Shown here one piece after another: positions 26,002-35,322 of a stretch of DNA of 64,000 bases. The position numbers and the translations under genes are program-made. The notes under the pieces were generated by a model, which made no database searches, was not told the DNA's origin, and saw only the letters and a list, made by a program, of their open reading frames with translations. Positions within the stretch are counted from its first letter, which is position 1, and each line of letters begins with the position of its first letter. Source of the DNA: CALAGJ01 sp964293305 (GTDB lineage Bacteria; Bacteroidota; Bacteroidia; Chitinophagales; Chitinophagaceae); assembly GCA_964293305.1 (NCBI GenBank), contig CAXYYO010000009.1:1-64000 (forward strand), in the 5' to 3' direction.

Positions 26002-26417
26002 TCCAATATAAATTGCTCTTGACCAATTCTTGTTGCTATTTAAAATATATATTTATATTTTATAAAATGTGTATTCTCTTACACAAAATGTCTGTCAGTT
26101 TTTTTATGACTGTTAATACAAAAAAAAGGGTCATTTCACTCCAACAAATCTGCGTGAAGGATTGAAATGAAAAGCCCACAGCGCAGCGAGGACTTGTAAT
26201 GGAAAGCCTGACCCGCAGGGGCACGCCCAAAAAATATCTAATCACCCAGAAATATGCCATTGCAACAAAAGAATCAATATTTCTTATGGCCTCACTAATA
26301 CAAAATTTTCAAATATTATTGTTGCTGCTTTTTAGATACTCCTGTATTGTAATTCTGACTTACAACTCTCAAAGTGAAATTGGCGTGTAGCGGGAATTCT
26401 CTTGAAATTTTTGCAGA
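26002..26417. other. 416-base gap with a GC-rich structured element
   Basis: Between the TPR gene and the convergent VanX-like gene the sequence is AT-rich except for 26151-26230. Short open frames here have no start, domain or composition support. Confidence 0.6.
26151..26230. repeat. Structured intergenic element with internal duplication
   Basis: This 80-base block is far richer in GC than its surroundings. Its ends GCGTG (26152-26156) and CACGC (26222-26226) can pair. It contains two related units, GGATTGAAATGAAAAGCCC (26159-26177) and GACTTGTAATGGAAAGCCT (26191-26209), and a small hairpin CCTG-ACCCG-CAGG (26207-26219). From memory it resembles GC-rich intergenic elements seen in other Bacteroidota genomes, but I cannot name a family. 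Confidence 0.5.
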
Positions 26418-27092
26418 TTAGGGTATAGACTCAAAAGGAATATTGAGAATGGGATATTGGTCCCAAGCTTTGTAATCAAAATGCCACCATTCATATTCAT
26501 ATACGGTAAAACCTTCCGCTTCCATAGCTGCCCGAAGCAAATCTCTTCTGGCTCTTTGTTCACTTGTGCCACCCATATAATTTGGGTAGCTTCTTTCACT
26601 CATCTCATCATATACGCCTGGCATTATGAGTTCGTTTCCAGTCTGCAAATCATACAAGCTAAGGTCAATGGCACAGCCTCTGTTATGTCTTGAACCTTTT
26701 CGAGGGTCGGCAACAAATCTTTTATTAGCATGAGCTGTTTTTTGCCAAAATATTTTTGTAACAGTCCAAGGCCTATACCCATCAAATACTAAAAGTCCAT
26801 AACCTTTTGCTTGTAGGCTTTTACTTGCATTTACTAATGCTAGCGCAGCGGGTTTTTGTAAAAAAGCCCTGGCCTGTGTGTATACAGGTTTGCCAGTAAG
26901 ATTTTCTGAGGTAGCATACTTGATATCTAAATGAATGGAGCTGTCCATTTTAATCAACTCCACTAAATCTGCAGGTAGTGTACCAGATTCATAGGGAGGT
27001 TTTATGCATCCATTCAATAAAACAAATGCTATAACAAAAATATACCCAATGTATTTTATTGTTATAAATTTTGCGTAAAGTTTATCAAACAT
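26418..27092 (-). CDS. D-alanyl-D-alanine dipeptidase, VanX/DdpX-like lipoprotein
   Basis: This is a zinc D,D-dipeptidase of family M15D (224 residues) that hydrolyses D-Ala-D-Ala. Active-site features are visible: SRHNRGCAIDLSL supplies the His and Asp ligands, EYEWWHFD supplies the catalytic Glu and third His ligand, and FDGYRPW carries the transition-state Arg. The N-terminus has a lipobox (L-L-N-G-C), so the enzyme is outer-membrane or periplasm anchored and more likely recycles peptidoglycan dipeptides than confers vancomycin resistance; no vanH or vanA is near. Confidence 0.9.
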   Translation of the reverse strand: MFDKLYAKFITIKYIGYIFVIAFVLLNGCIKPPYESGTLPADLVELIKMDSSIHLDIKYATSENLTGKPVYTQARAFLQKPAALALVNASKSLQAKGYGLLVFDGYRPWTVTKIFWQKTAHANKRFVADPRKGSRHNRGCAIDLSLYDLQTGNELIMPGVYDEMSERSYPNYMGGTSEQRARRDLLRAAMEAEGFTVYEYEWWHFDYKAWDQYPILNIPFESIP

Positions 27093-27212
27093 ATATCAAT
27101 GCTCATTTTATCATGCAATATAAACAGACCCGCATTTTTATAATTTTTATTTCAAAATGGGCGGCCCCTACCCTACTGATTACTACAACAATTCATTGAA
27201 CTTTATTTTAAG

Positions 27213-27230
27213 ATTACCCCTACGGGGAAT
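27213..27230. repeat. CCCC-TAC-GGGG hairpin, copy 1
   Basis: The sequence ATTACCCCTACGGGGAAT folds into a four-GC-pair hairpin in an AT-rich gap. A closely related motif is at 31825-31842, and both continue GGGGAATG. Confidence 0.45.
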
Positions 27231-27544
27231 GAACAAATACAGGAAAACTTTTATATAAAAAAAGCAAGAAAATCATTGCAAAACGCCACTCGCAAAATCA
27301 TGAGTCCAAATAATTTATAATTCTCCTACAAAGGTTACATATAAAGGGATACGCCATCTGTAGTTCTACAGAATTATATGCCTTATGTTATTAAAAAGAG
27401 CAATTCTTACCTGTCTAATTGTGACATTGTTTTAAAAGATAAATAAGCCCAAAAAAACAAATACTATATCATACACCATACAGGAGCCATTATATTAGAG
27501 CCAACTGTATATAGCTGTTTAACTTTTAGTTATAAATCAAATCA

Positions 27545-27552
27545 TATTTTTG
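27545..27552 (+). promoter_or_regulatory. -7 box TATTTTTG directly before gatB
   Basis: The box matches TAnnTTTG and ends 5 bases before the gatB ATG at 27558, predicting a very short or absent leader. Confidence 0.5.
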
Positions 27553-27557
27553 CTGCT

Positions 27558-28994
27558 ATGCAGGCATTCGAAATTGTAATTGGCCTTGAAGTACATATAA
27601 GACTTTCCACAAAAACAAAACTTTTTAGTGCGGATAGTGCTGAATATGGTGGTGCGCCAAATGGGCATACTTCAACGCTTACCCTTGCTCATCCGGGTAC
27701 TTTGCCCTACTTGAACAAAGAAGCTATACAAATGGCGGTAAAATTGGGACTGGCCTGCAATTGTACGATTAATCATTTTAGTTATTTTGCCCGTAAGCAT
27801 TATTTTTATCCTGATTCACCCAAAGGATTTCAAACAACACAACATACTGATCCAATTTGTAAGGGAGGCCATCTTATATTATCATCCGGGAAAAAAATTG
27901 CTATCCATCACATCCACTTAGAGGAGGATGCTGCAAAAAATTTACATGATCAAGAGCCAGAATTTACTTGGATAGATTATAATAGAGCAGGTACCCCTTT
28001 GATGGAATTGGTAACAGAACCATGTATTGAAAGCCCCGAAGATGCAGCGGCTTTTGTAGCCGAACTACACCGTTTAGTAAAATGGATAGATGTAAGCGAT
28101 GCTAATATGGAAGAGGGAAGTTTGAAATGCGATGTAAATATATCTGCTCGTAAAGCCGGCGATACAATCCTAGGTACAAAAGTTGAAATAAAGAATGTAA
28201 ATTCTATACGCAACATACGGAAGGCCGCTACAGTAGAAGCTGAGCGTTTGATTGGATGTTTGAAAAGTGGCGAAAAAATCATTCAACAAACGAGGAGTTT
28301 TGATGCCAATACCGATACTACATTTTCACTCAGACAAAAAGAAGAAGCAAATGATTATCGTTATTTTCCTGAGCCAAATTTGCCGCCCATACATCTCACC
28401 GAGTCATATATTGAAACAATAAGAAATACCCTTCCGGAATTGCCACAGGCCCTCATAAATAGATTAAAAGAAGTGCATCAGTTGAATGAGTATGACGCTA
28501 TGCAAATTGGGCTAGATAAAAATACTGCAAAATATTTTGAAAATATAATCTTCTATACAGAGCACAAAAAGCAAGCTGCTAACTGGCTAAATGGTACTAT
28601 CCGACAGTACTGGAATGAAAATGACATTGATGTAGATGCATGGAATATTGCCCCTGAAAAAATTGCCGCTATTATCGATCTAGTAGCATCAAATACAATA
28701 AGCAATACTGCTGCCATTTCAAGATTGTTTCCAGCATTAATAAATGAACCCCATGCAGATGTGGCAGCTCTTGCCAAATCTTTAAATATTTTACAGGTAA
28801 GTGATACGAATGAATTGATAGAATGGGTACAAAAGGCAATAGATAAAATGCCTGATAAAGTGTTGGCTTATCAAAAAGGCAAGAAGGGTTTAATTGGTTT
28901 ATTTATGGGAGAAGTAAAAAAAATAAGCTGGGGAAAAGCAGATCCAGTATTAACGATGCAACTATTGGAAGAAAAATTAAATCAGAAATTATGA
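27558..28994 (+). CDS. gatB: Asp/Glu-tRNA(Asn/Gln) amidotransferase subunit B
   Basis: GatB (478 residues) is the kinase-like subunit of GatCAB, which converts mischarged Glu-tRNA(Gln) or Asp-tRNA(Asn). Hallmarks are VIGLEVHIRLSTKTKLF, HFARKHYFYPDSPKGFQTTQ, HLEEDAAKNLHD, the NRAGTPLMELVTEP block and RYFPEPNLPPI. The C-terminal YqeY-like helical tail (about residues 330-478) binds tRNA. The stop overlaps the ATG of the next gene by 4 bases. Confidence 0.97.
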   Translation: MQAFEIVIGLEVHIRLSTKTKLFSADSAEYGGAPNGHTSTLTLAHPGTLPYLNKEAIQMAVKLGLACNCTINHFSYFARKHYFYPDSPKGFQTTQHTDPICKGGHLILSSGKKIAIHHIHLEEDAAKNLHDQEPEFTWIDYNRAGTPLMELVTEPCIESPEDAAAFVAELHRLVKWIDVSDANMEEGSLKCDVNISARKAGDTILGTKVEIKNVNSIRNIRKAATVEAERLIGCLKSGEKIIQQTRSFDANTDTTFSLRQKEEANDYRYFPEPNLPPIHLTESYIETIRNTLPELPQALINRLKEVHQLNEYDAMQIGLDKNTAKYFENIIFYTEHKKQAANWLNGTIRQYWNENDIDVDAWNIAPEKIAAIIDLVASNTISNTAAISRLFPALINEPHADVAALAKSLNILQVSDTNELIEWVQKAIDKMPDKVLAYQKGKKGLIGLFMGEVKKISWGKADPVLTMQLLEEKLNQKL

Positions 28995-30118
28995 AACACT
29001 TAATAAAATATGCTTTGCTGCTCACTATAGTAGCATGTAATAATGAAGCTGAAACATTTACCGTAAGCGGTGTAATTGGTCATGCACCGTCAAAAACTGT
29101 GGTACTGGAGCAGCTGTCATACGATAGTCCACAGCCTACAGTTATTGATTCGTCATCCATAGATGATAAAGGCATGTACAAACTATCAGGAAGCAGAGCG
29201 GAAGAAGGATTATATGTGCTTAGCCTAAATAATCAGCCTGCTGTTATTTTAATCAATGATGGCAGTGATATACAAGTGAGTTTTGACATACAGCATTTTA
29301 CAAAACCTGATGTAAAAGGTTCGTCTGCTACAGAGTCATTATATAACTTTATTCATGCTTATTTTGAAAAGGATTCAGCACTTTCTGAAGTGTATAGTGC
29401 ATTAGACATAAGTATGAAATCTGGCATTGAAAATGATTCATTAAAAGCTGCTTTACAACAAAAAGGGCTTCAGCAAATGACTGATTTAAACAAATTGATT
29501 AGTGAATATATTGAAAAAAATGAAAGCCCTTCAGCCATATGTTTTGCGTTGGATAAAGCTAGGCAGTCCATGAATATTAGTGAATTAGATGCTTTGGTAC
29601 AAAAAGCAGCAGACCGATTTCAAACCCACAGTGGAATTGTATTTTTCAAAAATGCCATTGCGCAGCAAAAACAAGCAGAAACTAGTACAGGTAGTGTAGA
29701 TTTACTAAATCAAACTGCTCCTGATCTTACCATGAATACCCCAGAGGGCAAACCATTGAGCATTAGCAGTTTTAAGGGAAAATATTTATTGGTTGATTTT
29801 TGGGCAAGTTGGTGTGGACCATGCAGACAAGAAAATCCAAATCTGGTAGCTGCCTATAAAAAATATCATACGAATCAATTTGAAATTTTGGGAGTATCGC
29901 TAGATAAGTCTGATGGGGCATGGAAGCAGGCCATAGCCAAAGATCAACTTATATGGCCGCAAATGAGTGACCTTAAACAATGGGAGAGTGAAGCGGTAAA
30001 TGCATATCATTTTAACGGAATACCTTATAATGTGCTCATAAATCCAGAAGGAAAAATTATAGCACAAAATCTCCGTGGATCTGCGCTGGAAGAAACATTA
30101 CAGAAGTATATTAAATAA
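28991..30118 (+). CDS. TlpA-like thioredoxin lipoprotein with DUF4369 N-terminus
   Basis: The N-terminus of this 375-residue protein looks like a lipoprotein signal (LLTIVACNN, lipobox I-V-A-C). Residues about 25-120 match the DUF4369 beta domain common in Bacteroidota TlpA proteins, a helical part follows, and residues about 235-375 are a thioredoxin-fold reductase with the active site W-C-G-P-C in DFWASWCGPCRQEN and a cis-Pro in FNGIPYNVLI. It would act as a thiol oxidoreductase in the periplasm. It overlaps gatB by 4 bases (ATGA), a coupling with no obvious functional link. Confidence 0.9.
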   Translation: MKHLIKYALLLTIVACNNEAETFTVSGVIGHAPSKTVVLEQLSYDSPQPTVIDSSSIDDKGMYKLSGSRAEEGLYVLSLNNQPAVILINDGSDIQVSFDIQHFTKPDVKGSSATESLYNFIHAYFEKDSALSEVYSALDISMKSGIENDSLKAALQQKGLQQMTDLNKLISEYIEKNESPSAICFALDKARQSMNISELDALVQKAADRFQTHSGIVFFKNAIAQQKQAETSTGSVDLLNQTAPDLTMNTPEGKPLSISSFKGKYLLVDFWASWCGPCRQENPNLVAAYKKYHTNQFEILGVSLDKSDGAWKQAIAKDQLIWPQMSDLKQWESEAVNAYHFNGIPYNVLINPEGKIIAQNLRGSALEETLQKYIK

Positions 30119-30140
30119 AGATTTTTTCACATTGGGTGCT

Positions 30141-30173
30141 AAAGCAAGAATTGGTTCAGTTCTTGCTTTTTTA
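30141..30173 (+). terminator. Terminator after gatB-tlpA-like operon
   Basis: A 10-bp stem AAAGCAAGAA/TTCTTGCTTT (30141-30150 and 30160-30169) with a 9-base loop is followed by TTT. Confidence 0.85.
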
Positions 30174-30278
30174 TACCACTAATAGGATTATCATTTCAAG
30201 TAATATTTTTTTAACTACTCATTTAAAATAAAAAATCCTAAAATGAGTTTATTATATTGAAATTTAAATCCATCAGCT

Positions 30279-31163
30279 ATGAAAAATAAATTATTCATTC
30301 TTTCCGTCTGCATACTTGTATTTGCTACTTCCTGTATTAAGGAATTAATAGAAGAAGAATTAAATCCTACTGTTGAAGACAATACAGCATTTTTTAGAAC
30401 GCATTCCATTTTCGGTTTTAATGTCAATGCATCCGGTTGTACCGTAAATCAATCTGTTACAAATAGTATTGATAGCTCATTTTTTACCTATTATAAAGCT
30501 GGCGGATTAAAGCAAGTAATCATTGGAAAAGAAGGGAGTAAAATTGATTATAGTTATGATATTGATGGCAGGCTTCAGTTTGTGTTATACTATGATGATG
30601 AATCAAATGTAAAAAAGATGGAGTTCTTTTATACTACGGATAAAACTCGTATGCGAAGAGTCGAAATATCTTCCCTTGGCAGTTCTTCAATTGGAGGAAT
30701 TGATACAATTTTTGCAGAATATCCTGCCAATGCTAATACCATTATTCTATATTCTGCTACCATTAAAGAAGGAAAAAATAATGCTACTTCTGTATGTCAT
30801 TTTGATACCGATGGAAATATCAAAACCATTGAAAGAGGATTCAGAAATCCTGATACAAAAATTGTGGATGTAGATACAACAGAGATATTTGAATACGATA
30901 CTTCAGTCATTAACCCCTATTTTAATAATGTACATGCTGACTATCTTGCATTGATGGCTACAAAGCCAACAGCAGAAGTAGCCGATAAAGCAACATACTT
31001 TTTATCAAGAAATATGCCTTTGTCACATAATACATTAGGATCTACCGTTTCTTTTAATCTATCGAATCAAGTAATAAAGGCAGATGGCACACCAGAAAAG
31101 TTGGTCTATAAAGACGAACTGAATAATGAAACTATATATGATTTCGATCTCAGCTGCAAATAG
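30279..31163 (+). CDS. Lipoprotein of unknown function
   Basis: The protein has 294 residues with a lipoprotein signal (MKNKLFILSVCILVFATSC). The mature part has YD/RHS-like strand segments (YSYDIDGRLQFVLYYDD and VCHFDTDGNIKTIERG) separated by about 110 residues, reminiscent of DUF4595-like secreted Bacteroidota proteins. There is no catalytic motif. It stands alone downstream of a terminator. Confidence 0.7.
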   Translation: MKNKLFILSVCILVFATSCIKELIEEELNPTVEDNTAFFRTHSIFGFNVNASGCTVNQSVTNSIDSSFFTYYKAGGLKQVIIGKEGSKIDYSYDIDGRLQFVLYYDDESNVKKMEFFYTTDKTRMRRVEISSLGSSSIGGIDTIFAEYPANANTIILYSATIKEGKNNATSVCHFDTDGNIKTIERGFRNPDTKIVDVDTTEIFEYDTSVINPYFNNVHADYLALMATKPTAEVADKATYFLSRNMPLSHNTLGSTVSFNLSNQVIKADGTPEKLVYKDELNNETIYDFDLSCK

Positions 31164-31304
31164 TATGCAACAGAAACTAGTTGAACTGTTTCATATAAAA
31201 TACATTCTTTCATCTGTTTCGATAATAAAGATAGAACTTTACAAATTATTTAAGAACGAATTGACAATTCAAAAAAAGGCGGCCCTTACAGCAGCTAGCA
31301 TATT

Positions 31305-31703
31305 ATGATAATTGAATCTATACATTCCAGACGTTACAATATCTTTTATGGGATAGCCACAAGTATTATGTGTATTGTATTTCTATTTTCTGCAGGGATG
31401 TATCTTATGAAATATGAAATGGTATCTGGGTTCTTCACGCAGTTAGGGTTCCCGGTCTGGCTCATTTATCCTATGGCAATTTTAAAAATACTAGGAGTAG
31501 TTACCATTGTAACAAAGCTGTCTAAATTTCTTAAAGAACTGGCATATTCGGGATTTTTATTTAATGCTGTTCTTGCTCTATCTGCACATATAATGTCCGA
31601 CGGCAGTGGATACCTGCTATCAGTTATAGCATTAATTTCATTAATTGTTTCTTGGATTTTAGATAGAAGAATTTCAACCAACCATACCTCAACATTTCAT
31701 TAG
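31305..31703 (+). CDS. DoxX-like membrane protein
   Basis: This 132-residue protein has four membrane helices. The segments F-S-A-G-M-Y-L and F-P-V-W-L-I-Y-P-M-A-I-L-K-I-L-G fit the DoxX-like (PF13564-type) family, whose members occur as small accessory membrane proteins of unclear function. It is transcribed in the same direction as the preceding lipoprotein gene with a 141-base gap. Confidence 0.8.
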   Translation: MIIESIHSRRYNIFYGIATSIMCIVFLFSAGMYLMKYEMVSGFFTQLGFPVWLIYPMAILKILGVVTIVTKLSKFLKELAYSGFLFNAVLALSAHIMSDGSGYLLSVIALISLIVSWILDRRISTNHTSTFH

Positions 31704-32036
31704 ATAATATACCCCCAGTACCATGATAAAATATGTATAGTATCTGTACTATTTATCTTTGCTGGCAGCGCTATTTTTTTCAAAATATTGTAAAAAATGT
31801 AGGTTCAAATATTAAGAGCAATATATTCCCCCTTCGGGGAATGTGCAACAGAAAGAATAACCACAATTGGCACTACAATATTGATAAAATAATTCATTAA
31901 GAATAGCATTCGCATAGTTTATAATTTGTAAACATCTTCATTAAAAGCATTGATATATTGATAGAAACAACAAAAAATATATTGCCTAGTAACATTTGAG
32001 ATAGATATACCGTAGTAGCTAATTAACAACTCAAAA
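31704..32036. other. 333-base gap with the second CCCC/GGGG hairpin
   Basis: The gap is AT-rich. The only structure seen is the hairpin at 31825-31842. No supported gene. Confidence 0.5.
31825..31842. repeat. CCCC-GGGG hairpin, copy 2
   Basis: A perfect 7-bp stem ATTCCCC/GGGGAAT closes a CTTC loop. It shares CCCCT-C-GGGGAATG with the element at 27213-27230. It has no following T-run and is 120 bases past the nearest gene end, so it does not look like a terminator. Confidence 0.5.
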
Positions 32037-32471
32037 ATGTATATCGGCAAGACCACGCAAGATGAGGAAGAAGACTTAAAAGTCAATATTAAAATCAAAC
32101 TTTCAGCACTCTGGGCATCTGTAACGCTCTGCTACTTATATGGCGATTACTTTGAATTATATATACCGGGTAAAACACAAGGATTGATAAACGGCGAAAA
32201 TTTGTTAGACAGTCCAATAAAATTATTGGCAGCATCAATATTGTTAGCCATATCAGCATTAATGGTCTGCCTATCCATACTATTAAAATCAACCATAAAC
32301 AGGCGATTAAATATTGTTTTAGGAATATTTTACACAGCAATTATGGTATTGATTGCAGTAACTTCAATAACGCCTTGGCGTAGTTTTTATGTGTTTTTAG
32401 CAGTTGTAGAAAGTTGTCTAACCGCCATAATAGTATACCAAGCCTGGCATTGGAAAAACCAAATTGATTAA
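32037..32471 (+). CDS. DUF6326-like small membrane protein
   Basis: This 144-residue protein has four predicted membrane helices. The N-terminal segment K-I-K-L-S-A-L-W-A-S-V-T-L-C-Y-L-Y-G-D-Y and the following Y-x-P-G match the family pattern I associate with DUF6326. No function is known. It is 20 bases upstream of the DUF4386 gene, a pairing that suggests an operon. Confidence 0.65.
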   Translation: MYIGKTTQDEEEDLKVNIKIKLSALWASVTLCYLYGDYFELYIPGKTQGLINGENLLDSPIKLLAASILLAISALMVCLSILLKSTINRRLNIVLGIFYTAIMVLIAVTSITPWRSFYVFLAVVESCLTAIIVYQAWHWKNQID

Positions 32472-32491
32472 ACGTAATTCATAAATGTAGC

Positions 32492-33196
32492 ATGACAGTA
32501 AAATTTTCAACAAATAAATTAGCAAGAATTTCGGGTCTTATATATTTAGGTGTGGTAATTATGGGAATTTTTAGTTTAATGTATATTCCTAATAAACTTA
32601 TTGTGGCAGATAATGCACAGTTAACTTACCAAAACATTATTTCATCAGCCTCCCTCTTCAGGCTTTGGATTGTATCCGGCTTACTCTGTTATACCTTATT
32701 TCTTTTTTTGCCATTAGTGTTGTATAAATTATTACATACCGTTAATGAAAGTTATGCTAAAGTAATGGTGCTGTTGGCAATATTAAGTGTACCAATTTTC
32801 TTCTTAAATGTGCAAAATCAATTCAATATTCTAAGCATCATAAAAAGCGAGAATAGCAGCATAGCTCTTACTATAGAACAAATGCAAACGCAGGTTATGT
32901 TATATCTTATTCAATATGAAAACGGAATGCGGATTGTTCATATATGCTCAGGTTTATGGCTATTTCCATTTGGTTATTTGGTTTTAAAATCAGGCTTTTT
33001 ACCAAAAATATTAGGTGCATTTTTAATGCTTGGTTGTTTCGGTTATTTGATCAACTTCTTAGGAAATACGCTTGTGCCAAATTATTCAGATATAGGCATT
33101 TCATCTTATATAAGTTTACCGGCAAGCATTGGCGAAATTGGCATTTGTTTATGGCTATTAATCGTAGGTGTGAAAGTTAACAAAGTCAAAAAATAG
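32492..33196 (+). CDS. DUF4386 membrane protein
   Basis: The 234-residue protein has six hydrophobic helices. The opening K-L-A-R-I-S-G-L-I-Y-L and the conserved Y-x-L/W-I-x-S block (LFRLWIVSGLLCYTLFLFLP) are typical of DUF4386. Function unknown; likely co-transcribed with the preceding DUF6326-like gene. Confidence 0.8.
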   Translation: MTVKFSTNKLARISGLIYLGVVIMGIFSLMYIPNKLIVADNAQLTYQNIISSASLFRLWIVSGLLCYTLFLFLPLVLYKLLHTVNESYAKVMVLLAILSVPIFFLNVQNQFNILSIIKSENSSIALTIEQMQTQVMLYLIQYENGMRIVHICSGLWLFPFGYLVLKSGFLPKILGAFLMLGCFGYLINFLGNTLVPNYSDIGISSYISLPASIGEIGICLWLLIVGVKVNKVKK

Positions 33197-33351
33197 CGAC
33201 ATAGCTACAAACACTCAATAGGCTACCCATCTTTACTAAAACAAAGCAAATTGAAAAATCATGTAGATAGTCATCTCTCTAAAATTTTAAAAAACAACTG
33301 TTTACCCACTACTCATTCCAACATCACATTGCATATCACAAATCAATACAC

Positions 33352-33359
33352 TACTATTG
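33352..33359 (+). promoter_or_regulatory. -7 box TACTATTG directly before the T9SS cargo gene
   Basis: The box has one mismatch to TAnnTTTG and ends 4 bases before the ATG at 33364, again giving a leaderless-type layout. Confidence 0.35.
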
Positions 33360-33363
33360 CCCG

Positions 33364-35274
33364 ATGAAATATGTAGTGGCATTTGGATATTTTTTGCATT
33401 GCCTCGTTTTTCAGGCATATTCACAATGTGCCACACAAATAGCCATTTCGAATATTAGTCCATATAATGAAAGTTTCGAAAACAATAATGGCGGGTGGTT
33501 ATCTGGCGGTGCAAATGATGACTGGGCATGGGGCGCACCCAATAAAACAGAGATAAAAACAGCCGGAGATGGCACCAAATGTTGGATAACAGGAGGTCTT
33601 ACAGGCAACAGGTATAACGATGGTGAGCAAAGCTGGCTACAAAGCCCTTGTTTCAATCTTTCAGCATTACAATACCCCTATATCAGTTTCAAAATTTTCT
33701 GGGAAAGTGAATTAGATTTTGATGGTATTCAACTACAATATTCAGAAAATGGTGGTGCATCCTGGCAAACTACTGGCGGAGTAAATGACCCTATTGATTG
33801 CCTCAATAAAAATTGGTACAATACAGGAAATGTGGACTATCTCCGCAGATTTACTGGTGATGGAAATGGATGGTGTGGGAATATACAAACTTCGGGACCT
33901 TCCAATTGTAGAAAAGGCCAAGGAAGTGGTGGCTGGGTAGTGGCTGGAAAAACAATACCGACACTTAAGGCAAAAGCAAATATTCGGTTTCGGTTCATTT
34001 TTGCATCAGGTACATCCTGCAATAATTTTGATGGTGCTGCTATAGATTCTTTTACCATTAGCGAAGCTGTAAATAAAATTGATTATACCTATCAATGTGT
34101 CAATGTAAGTCAGGTAAATTTTTCTGCATTTGGTTGTGCAGACAATGGAGTATCCTGGGATTTTGGAGATCCACTTTCGGGCATTTCCAATACATCTTCA
34201 CAACAAAATCCAACACACGTTTTTTCAGGACCTGGGGAATACACGATAGCCCTTACAGCACCCGGTGGAATGGACAGACCAACTGCAATATCTACAAGAA
34301 AATTTAAAGTAGCAATTGTAGAAGCTTTAGTTATTACACCCATACAATGCCCCGGCGATAGAAATGGTGTACTACAGGCAAATATTCAGCCTGCATCACT
34401 ATCTAATGGATTTACATATAGCTGGAATACAAATCCGGCGCAGCTTACAGCCACAGCTACAGCATTGCCGCCAGGCACATATACTGTTACTGCTATACCA
34501 GCTTCTGATGGATGCACATCCTCTGCAGATGCTTCGATTGGAGCAATTCAGCCATTTCAAATTTTATCTCAAAAAGGAAATGATACCTGCAATAATAATT
34601 TGGGTTTCATAAAAACAACTGTATCAGGTGGTACCGCACCATATCTATACTCTTGGTCAAATGGTGCGGTGGGTACAGATGAAATTAATTTGCTGCGCAA
34701 TGATGTTTATACCCTGACTATAGTAGATGATAATGGGTGTATCAGAAATTTATCGGACACGATTGAATCTATAAACCCGATAAATATTTTTCTTGGTAAT
34801 GATACCATAATCTGTCCAGGAGATATCATCACACTTACTCCTGGTTTTACATTTAAAACCTACACCTGGCAGGATGGAAGTACTAATGATTCTTTCATTG
34901 TAAAATCAGCAGGTAGTTATGAAGTATCCATAACAGATGTTGAATATGGTTGTATAGCAAAAGATTCAATTAAAATTGAAGAAGACTGTGGAGAGATTTA
35001 TTTCCCAACTGCCTTTACACCAAATGGCGACAATAAAAATGAGTCGTTTGGCGCTTTGGGCAATCTTAATGCGCTACAAAATTTTAGTCTAAAAATATAT
35101 GATAGATGGGGAGCACTTGTATTTGCTTCAACAAACCCATTTGTGAAATGGAATGGATTGGCAAATGGTAATTCTAAACCAGCTGGTGCCACAGCATATA
35201 CATGGTATGCAAGCTTTGATTATAGAGAGCAAAAAAATATGTTTAGAAAAGGTACTATCTTAGTTCTGTATTAG
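33364..35274 (+). CDS. T9SS type B cargo protein with PKD and SprB-like repeats
   Basis: The protein has 636 residues. A signal peptide (MKYVVAFGYFLHCLVFQAYS) is followed by a jelly-roll-like N-terminal region (residues about 30-235), a PKD-like domain (about 240-320, SWDFGDPLSG ... HVFSGPGEYTIALT), two SprB-type repeats (NGVLQANIQPAS ... YSWNTNPA and LGFIKTTVSGG ... YSWSNGA), and the gliding-motility-associated C-terminal domain (YFPTAFTPNGDNKNE ... KIYDRWGALVF ... YTWYASFDY). That last domain is the type B sorting signal for the type IX secretion system, so the protein should be exported to the cell surface or medium. Catalytic motifs are absent. Confidence 0.88.
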   Translation: MKYVVAFGYFLHCLVFQAYSQCATQIAISNISPYNESFENNNGGWLSGGANDDWAWGAPNKTEIKTAGDGTKCWITGGLTGNRYNDGEQSWLQSPCFNLSALQYPYISFKIFWESELDFDGIQLQYSENGGASWQTTGGVNDPIDCLNKNWYNTGNVDYLRRFTGDGNGWCGNIQTSGPSNCRKGQGSGGWVVAGKTIPTLKAKANIRFRFIFASGTSCNNFDGAAIDSFTISEAVNKIDYTYQCVNVSQVNFSAFGCADNGVSWDFGDPLSGISNTSSQQNPTHVFSGPGEYTIALTAPGGMDRPTAISTRKFKVAIVEALVITPIQCPGDRNGVLQANIQPASLSNGFTYSWNTNPAQLTATATALPPGTYTVTAIPASDGCTSSADASIGAIQPFQILSQKGNDTCNNNLGFIKTTVSGGTAPYLYSWSNGAVGTDEINLLRNDVYTLTIVDDNGCIRNLSDTIESINPINIFLGNDTIICPGDIITLTPGFTFKTYTWQDGSTNDSFIVKSAGSYEVSITDVEYGCIAKDSIKIEEDCGEIYFPTAFTPNGDNKNESFGALGNLNALQNFSLKIYDRWGALVFASTNPFVKWNGLANGNSKPAGATAYTWYASFDYREQKNMFRKGTILVLY

Positions 35275-35322
35275 TAAAAAGATGAAACCTATCCGATTAA
35301 AATCAGATAATGCAGTTGAAAT

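Larger units (their letters stand above)
27093..27557. other. 465-base gap upstream of gatB
   Basis: The region between the divergent VanX-like and gatB genes holds a GC-clamped hairpin (27213-27230), an inverted repeat CTGTA-GTTC-TACAG (27358-27371), and a TAnnTTTG box for gatB. No coding frame with support was seen. Confidence 0.5.

Noticed and set aside
26418..27092. Vancomycin-resistance gene cluster
   Set aside because: Only a VanX-like dipeptidase is present; no VanH, VanA/B ligase or VanRS neighbours, and it is a lipoprotein.
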